Assembly: GCA_014378125.1 (NCBI GenBank)
Contig: JACMOG010000791.1
Span: 1-6,569 of the forward strand
DNA from: Vitreoscilla sp.
Lineage (GTDB): Bacteria > Pseudomonadota > Gammaproteobacteria > Burkholderiales > Burkholderiaceae
Direction of reading: 5' to 3'
Length of the DNA: 6,569 nt
The position numbers and the translations under genes were made by a program. Positions 4,757 through 6,569 of this stretch are shown here, in pieces. The notes beneath the pieces are model-generated. The model had not been told where the DNA came from. It saw only the letters and a program-made list of their open reading frames with translations, and searched no databases. How positions within the stretch are numbered: the stretch's first letter is position 1; every line of letters begins with the position of its first letter.

Positions 4757-5764
4757 ATGATCCTCACCCTCGCATTGCTCCTCGGCTCCGCCGTGGTCAT
4801 CTATCTCGCCTGCGAGTACTTCGTCAACGGCGTCGAGTGGGTCGGCGAGCGCTTCGGCGTGTCGCAGACGGCGGTGGGCACGGTGCTCGCCGCGTTCGGC
4901 ACGGCGCTGCCCGAGAGCGTGGTCACGCTGGTGGCCGTGGTGTTCGGCAAGACCGAGGCGCAGAAGGACATCGGGGTGGGGGCCGCGCTGGGCGGGCCGC
5001 TGGCGTTGTCGACGCTGGCCTACGCGGTGGTCGGCGCGATGTTCCTGCTGGATCGCTCACGCCACCAGAAGAAGATCGCGTCGGAGTTCAGCACGTCGCG
5101 TCTCGCGCACGACCAGGCGTGGTTTTTGGGCGTGTTCGTGTTCAAGGTGGCGCTCGGGCTGGTGGCGTTCGCGTGGAAGCCTTGGCTGGGCTGGGTGTTC
5201 CTCGCCGCCTACGGCGTCTATGTCTGGCGCGAACTGAAGAGCGAAGGCCTGGAGATCGACAACTGCGAGGGCTTCGAGCGCGAGGCGCTCAAGTTGCGGC
5301 CGCACACCGACCACCCGTCCACGGCCTGGGCCGTGCTGCAGACGGGCGGCGCGCTGGTGGTGATCTTCTTCGCGTCGCAGTTGTTCGTGCATCAGCTGGA
5401 AGCCGTGGGGCCATGGCTGGGGTTGTCGCCGCAGCTGGTGGCCTTGCTGCTGAGCCCGATCGCGACCGAATTGCCCGAGGTCCTCAACGCGGTGATCTGG
5501 GTGCGGCAGGGCAAGACGTCGCTGGCGCTCGGCAACATCAGCGGCGCGATGATGATCCAGGCGACAGTGCCGAGCGCGCTGGGGCTGTTCTTCACGCCGT
5601 GGCTGTTGAGTCCGGCGCTGCTGTGGGGCGCGGCGGTGACGATGGTGGCGATCGTCGTCATGCTGATGCTGCTGTGGCGCCATGCGTTGACCGCGAAGCG
5701 GCTATTCGCGATGGCGGCGTTGTATGGCGCGTTTGCCGTCGGCGTGGCCGTGCGGTTTTACTGA
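4757..5764 (+). CDS. CaCA-family (Na+/Ca2+ antiporter-like) membrane protein, putative Mn2+ exporter
   Basis: This 335-residue inner-membrane protein has the two inverted alpha-repeats of the calcium:cation antiporter superfamily (YrbG-like size). Alpha-1 is VGTVLAAFGTALPESVVTL (about residues 40-58, with P52-E53) and alpha-2 is LLSPIATELPEVLNAVIW (about 231-248, with P240-E241), followed by LALGNISGAMM at 256-266. Around ten hydrophobic segments flank a central charged loop (about 158-188, ELKSEGLEIDNCEGF onward), as usual between the two halves. The repeats are unusual: the segment after alpha-1 reads IGVGAALGGP instead of the common GN...GSN, and alpha-2 keeps GN260 but has GAMM in place of GSN. 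The gene is alone behind a yybP-ykoY riboswitch, whose other partners (MntP, TerC/Alx, UPF0016) are manganese-linked. I therefore infer Mn2+ export, driven by a Na+ or H+ gradient. The family is clear; the ion is inference. ATG 4757 is supported by GGGAG at 4745-4749. Confidence 0.9.
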   Translation: MILTLALLLGSAVVIYLACEYFVNGVEWVGERFGVSQTAVGTVLAAFGTALPESVVTLVAVVFGKTEAQKDIGVGAALGGPLALSTLAYAVVGAMFLLDRSRHQKKIASEFSTSRLAHDQAWFLGVFVFKVALGLVAFAWKPWLGWVFLAAYGVYVWRELKSEGLEIDNCEGFEREALKLRPHTDHPSTAWAVLQTGGALVVIFFASQLFVHQLEAVGPWLGLSPQLVALLLSPIATELPEVLNAVIWVRQGKTSLALGNISGAMMIQATVPSALGLFFTPWLLSPALLWGAAVTMVAIVVMLMLLWRHALTAKRLFAMAALYGAFAVGVAVRFY

Positions 5765-5778
5765 GGCCACGGGCGCGC

Positions 5779-5807
5779 GTGGATCCTGCGACTTCGCGCA
5801 GGATGAC
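5779..5807 (+). repeat. REP-like hairpin unit, left copy
   Basis: A 29-bp unit with stem ATCCTGCG (5783-5790) and CGCAGGAT (5797-5804) around the loop ACTTCG. It differs from the inverted right copy at one base in the loop. Confidence 0.8.
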
Positions 5808-5907
5808 AAACAAGCGGTTGCCGTTCGCACAGTCGCAGGATGACAAACAAGCGGTTGCCGTTCGCACAGTCGCAGGATGACAAAGAAGCGGTCATCCTGC
5901 GCGCAGT
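5797..5907 (+). repeat. 37-bp tandem repeat, three units
   Basis: Units start at 5797, 5834 and 5871, each opening with CGCAGGATGACAAA. The first two are identical over all 37 bases. The third shares its first 22 bases except for one change (AAAG for AAAC) and then turns into the inverted REP-like arm. A further CGCAGGAT at 5908 keeps the 37-bp period. The minus-strand short frames here read as repetitive Cys/Arg/Thr-rich peptides and are not genes. Confidence 0.9.
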
Positions 5908-5919
5908 CGCAGGATCCAC
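5891..5919 (-). repeat. REP-like hairpin unit, right inverted copy
   Basis: The reverse complement of the left unit with 28/29 identity. Its stem is ATCCTGCG (5894-5901) and CGCAGGAT (5908-5915) around a CGCAGT loop. It runs directly into the decayed azoreductase region. Confidence 0.8.
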
Positions 5920-5948
5920 TCACGCTCATGTTCACGCCGACGCGGCCG

Positions 5949-6071
5949 CACGGTGGCCTTCCTGCCTTCGAGCAGCCCCTTGCCGTCGAGTCCCAGCGTT
6001 CGCCCCTTGCACACGATGTGGTCGAACCAGGCCTTCAGCGCGGCGGGCACGTTGTAGTTGTAGACGGGCGT
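5949..6071 (-). pseudogene. FMN-dependent NADH-azoreductase fragment (azoR-like)
   Basis: Forty-one codons on the minus strand, from [17 protein letters not shown] to [11 protein letters not shown], match the central part of AzoR/flavodoxin-fold NADH:quinone and azo-dye reductases. E. coli AzoR, as I recall it, has PMYNFNISTQLKNYFD followed by GLVTGKKA at the same place. The PxYNxN segment is the FMN-binding loop. About 90 or more N-terminal residues, including the start codon, are missing: the frame loses similarity exactly at base 6071, where a LysR fragment begins. After KATV the frame becomes Arg-rich; shifting it gives a more family-like GVNMSVS-type reading toward 5920, suggesting a frameshift before the gene is cut by the REP-like element. 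The roughly 60-80 C-terminal residues are also missing. It cannot make a functional enzyme. Confidence 0.8.
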
Positions 6072-6569
6072 TCGAGGCGGTGGCGGCCGGCACGCGCGCG
6101 GGGCTCGAGCCCGAGCTGGCGCTGGCCATCGATCCGCTGGTGCCCACCGGGCCGCTCATCGCGAGCCTGCGCGCGCTTGACGACACCTTTCCCGACCTGC
6201 CGGTCACGTTCTCCACCGAAGGCTTGGGCGGCTCGCTGCGGCGGCTGCGGGCGCAGTCGGCGGCCCTGGGCATCTGCGTGCTGTTGCCCGTGGTGCCTGA
6301 CGGCGTGGCGGCGTTTCAGTTGATGCGCGTGCCGCTGCAGGCGGTGGTCGCCCGCGACCATCCGCTGGCGAGCCTGCAAAGGCCTCTCGAACGAGCCGAC
6401 CTGGCGCCGTACGTGCAACTGGTGTTGTCCGACCCGGTGGATGCGGGCAGCCAGAACTAGGGCGTGGCGGGCGCCGGGTTGTGGCGCTCCGTCGACCTGG
6501 GACGCCGGCCCGACTTCCTGCTCGCCGGCTACGGCTGGTGCCGCATGCCGCTGCATCTGGTCGAGGCGC
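6071..6569 (+). pseudogene. LysR-type regulator effector-domain remnant with in-frame amber stop
   Basis: Frame 6071-6457 encodes 129 residues of a LysR substrate-binding domain: [21 protein letters not shown], then SLRALDDTFPDLPVTFSTEGLGG, LRAQSAALGICVL and VVARDHPLA, ending QLVLSDPVDAGSQN. A TAG at 6458-6460 interrupts it. The same frame continues beyond the stop with GLWRSVDLGRRPDFLLAGYGWCRMPLHLVEA, the usual late part of this domain, and leaves the window open. In related regulators a Tyr precedes this Gly, so TAC/TAT to TAG is the simplest origin of the stop. The N-terminal winged-helix DNA-binding domain (about 90 residues) is absent, because the frame begins directly at the azoreductase junction. 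Any upstream start, such as ATG 5840, lies in the repeat element and is not genuine. It was probably the divergent regulator of the azoreductase gene (inference). Confidence 0.85.

Larger units (their letters stand above)
5779..5919. repeat. REP/BIME-like composite element
   Basis: A 141-bp element bounded by a perfect 15-bp terminal inverted repeat, GTGGATCCTGCGACT at 5779-5793 and its complement at 5905-5919. The match extends to 29 bp at each end (5779-5807 against the reverse complement of 5891-5919) with one mismatch. Each 29-bp unit folds as an 8-bp hairpin, ATCCTGCG/CGCAGGAT, with a 6-nt loop. The middle is filled by a 37-bp tandem repeat. It begins 14 bp after the antiporter stop codon and may protect or end that transcript. 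No transposase and no obvious target-site duplication are present. The organisation resembles bacterial interspersed mosaic elements made of inverted REP units. Confidence 0.85.

Noticed and set aside
4837..5880. 347-codon plus-strand frame, and a 208-codon minus-strand His/Gln-rich frame, within the antiporter
   Set aside because: Both are alternative frames of the CaCA gene, whose alpha-repeats and membrane segments are unambiguous; they carry no domain of their own.
5797..5907. Possible CRISPR array
   Set aside because: The 37-bp units are directly contiguous with no unique spacers, and no cas gene is present.
5658..5935. Minus-strand short frames with repetitive Cys-rich peptides
   Set aside because: They are translations of the 37-bp tandem repeat and REP-like units; the periodic sequence explains them fully.

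Overview
The window is GC-rich with strong third-position GC in its genes. The protein types (a YtfQ/YtfR-type sugar transporter, an SDR, a CaCA antiporter behind a manganese riboswitch, an azoreductase/LysR remnant) suggest a betaproteobacterium, probably Burkholderiales. That placement is inferred from style and remembered homologues, not from a marker gene.

Layout. (1) Bases 1-1625, minus strand: the start of a CUT2-type sugar ABC operon, with the periplasmic binding protein ytfQ followed after 3 nt by the ATPase ytfR, which runs off the left edge. Bases 1626-1924 hold its leader, a sigma70-like promoter (TTGCCG-17-TAGCAT) and a perfect 7-4-7 palindrome centred about 65 bp upstream of the predicted transcription start. 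(2) 1925-2428, plus: an unrecognised 167-residue soluble protein. (3) 2438-3241, minus: an SDR-fold protein lacking the catalytic Tyr and Lys, convergent with gene 2 (9-nt gap). (4) 3242-3438: a divergent intergenic region with three tandem copies of a CCCTCAC-type motif at exact 11-bp spacing, resembling an OmpR-family operator. (5) 3439-4053, plus: a small exported protein of unknown function, convergent with a small hypothetical gene on the minus strand (4076-4318). (6) 4467-5764, plus: the most informative block. An extended -10 promoter is followed by a well-formed yybP-ykoY (Mn2+) riboswitch aptamer, a roughly 150-nt expression platform ending in a hairpin over the Shine-Dalgarno, and a CaCA-family membrane antiporter. 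(7) 5779-5919: a REP/BIME-like element, two inverted 29-bp hairpin units (28/29 identical) enclosing a 37-bp tandem repeat. (8) 5920-6569: decayed DNA. A minus-strand azoreductase fragment abuts a plus-strand LysR effector-domain fragment at base 6071; both have lost their 5' halves, as one deletion across a divergent azoR/lysR pair would leave them. The LysR remnant also has an in-frame amber codon.

How the parts relate. The sugar transporter and the Mn-switched antiporter look like two independent solute-handling units. The riboswitch implies that the antiporter is made in response to manganese, so manganese export is more likely than calcium exchange. No complete multi-gene novel system is visible. 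The best leads are the riboswitch-CaCA pairing, the two candidate operators, and the deletion scar beside the repeat element.
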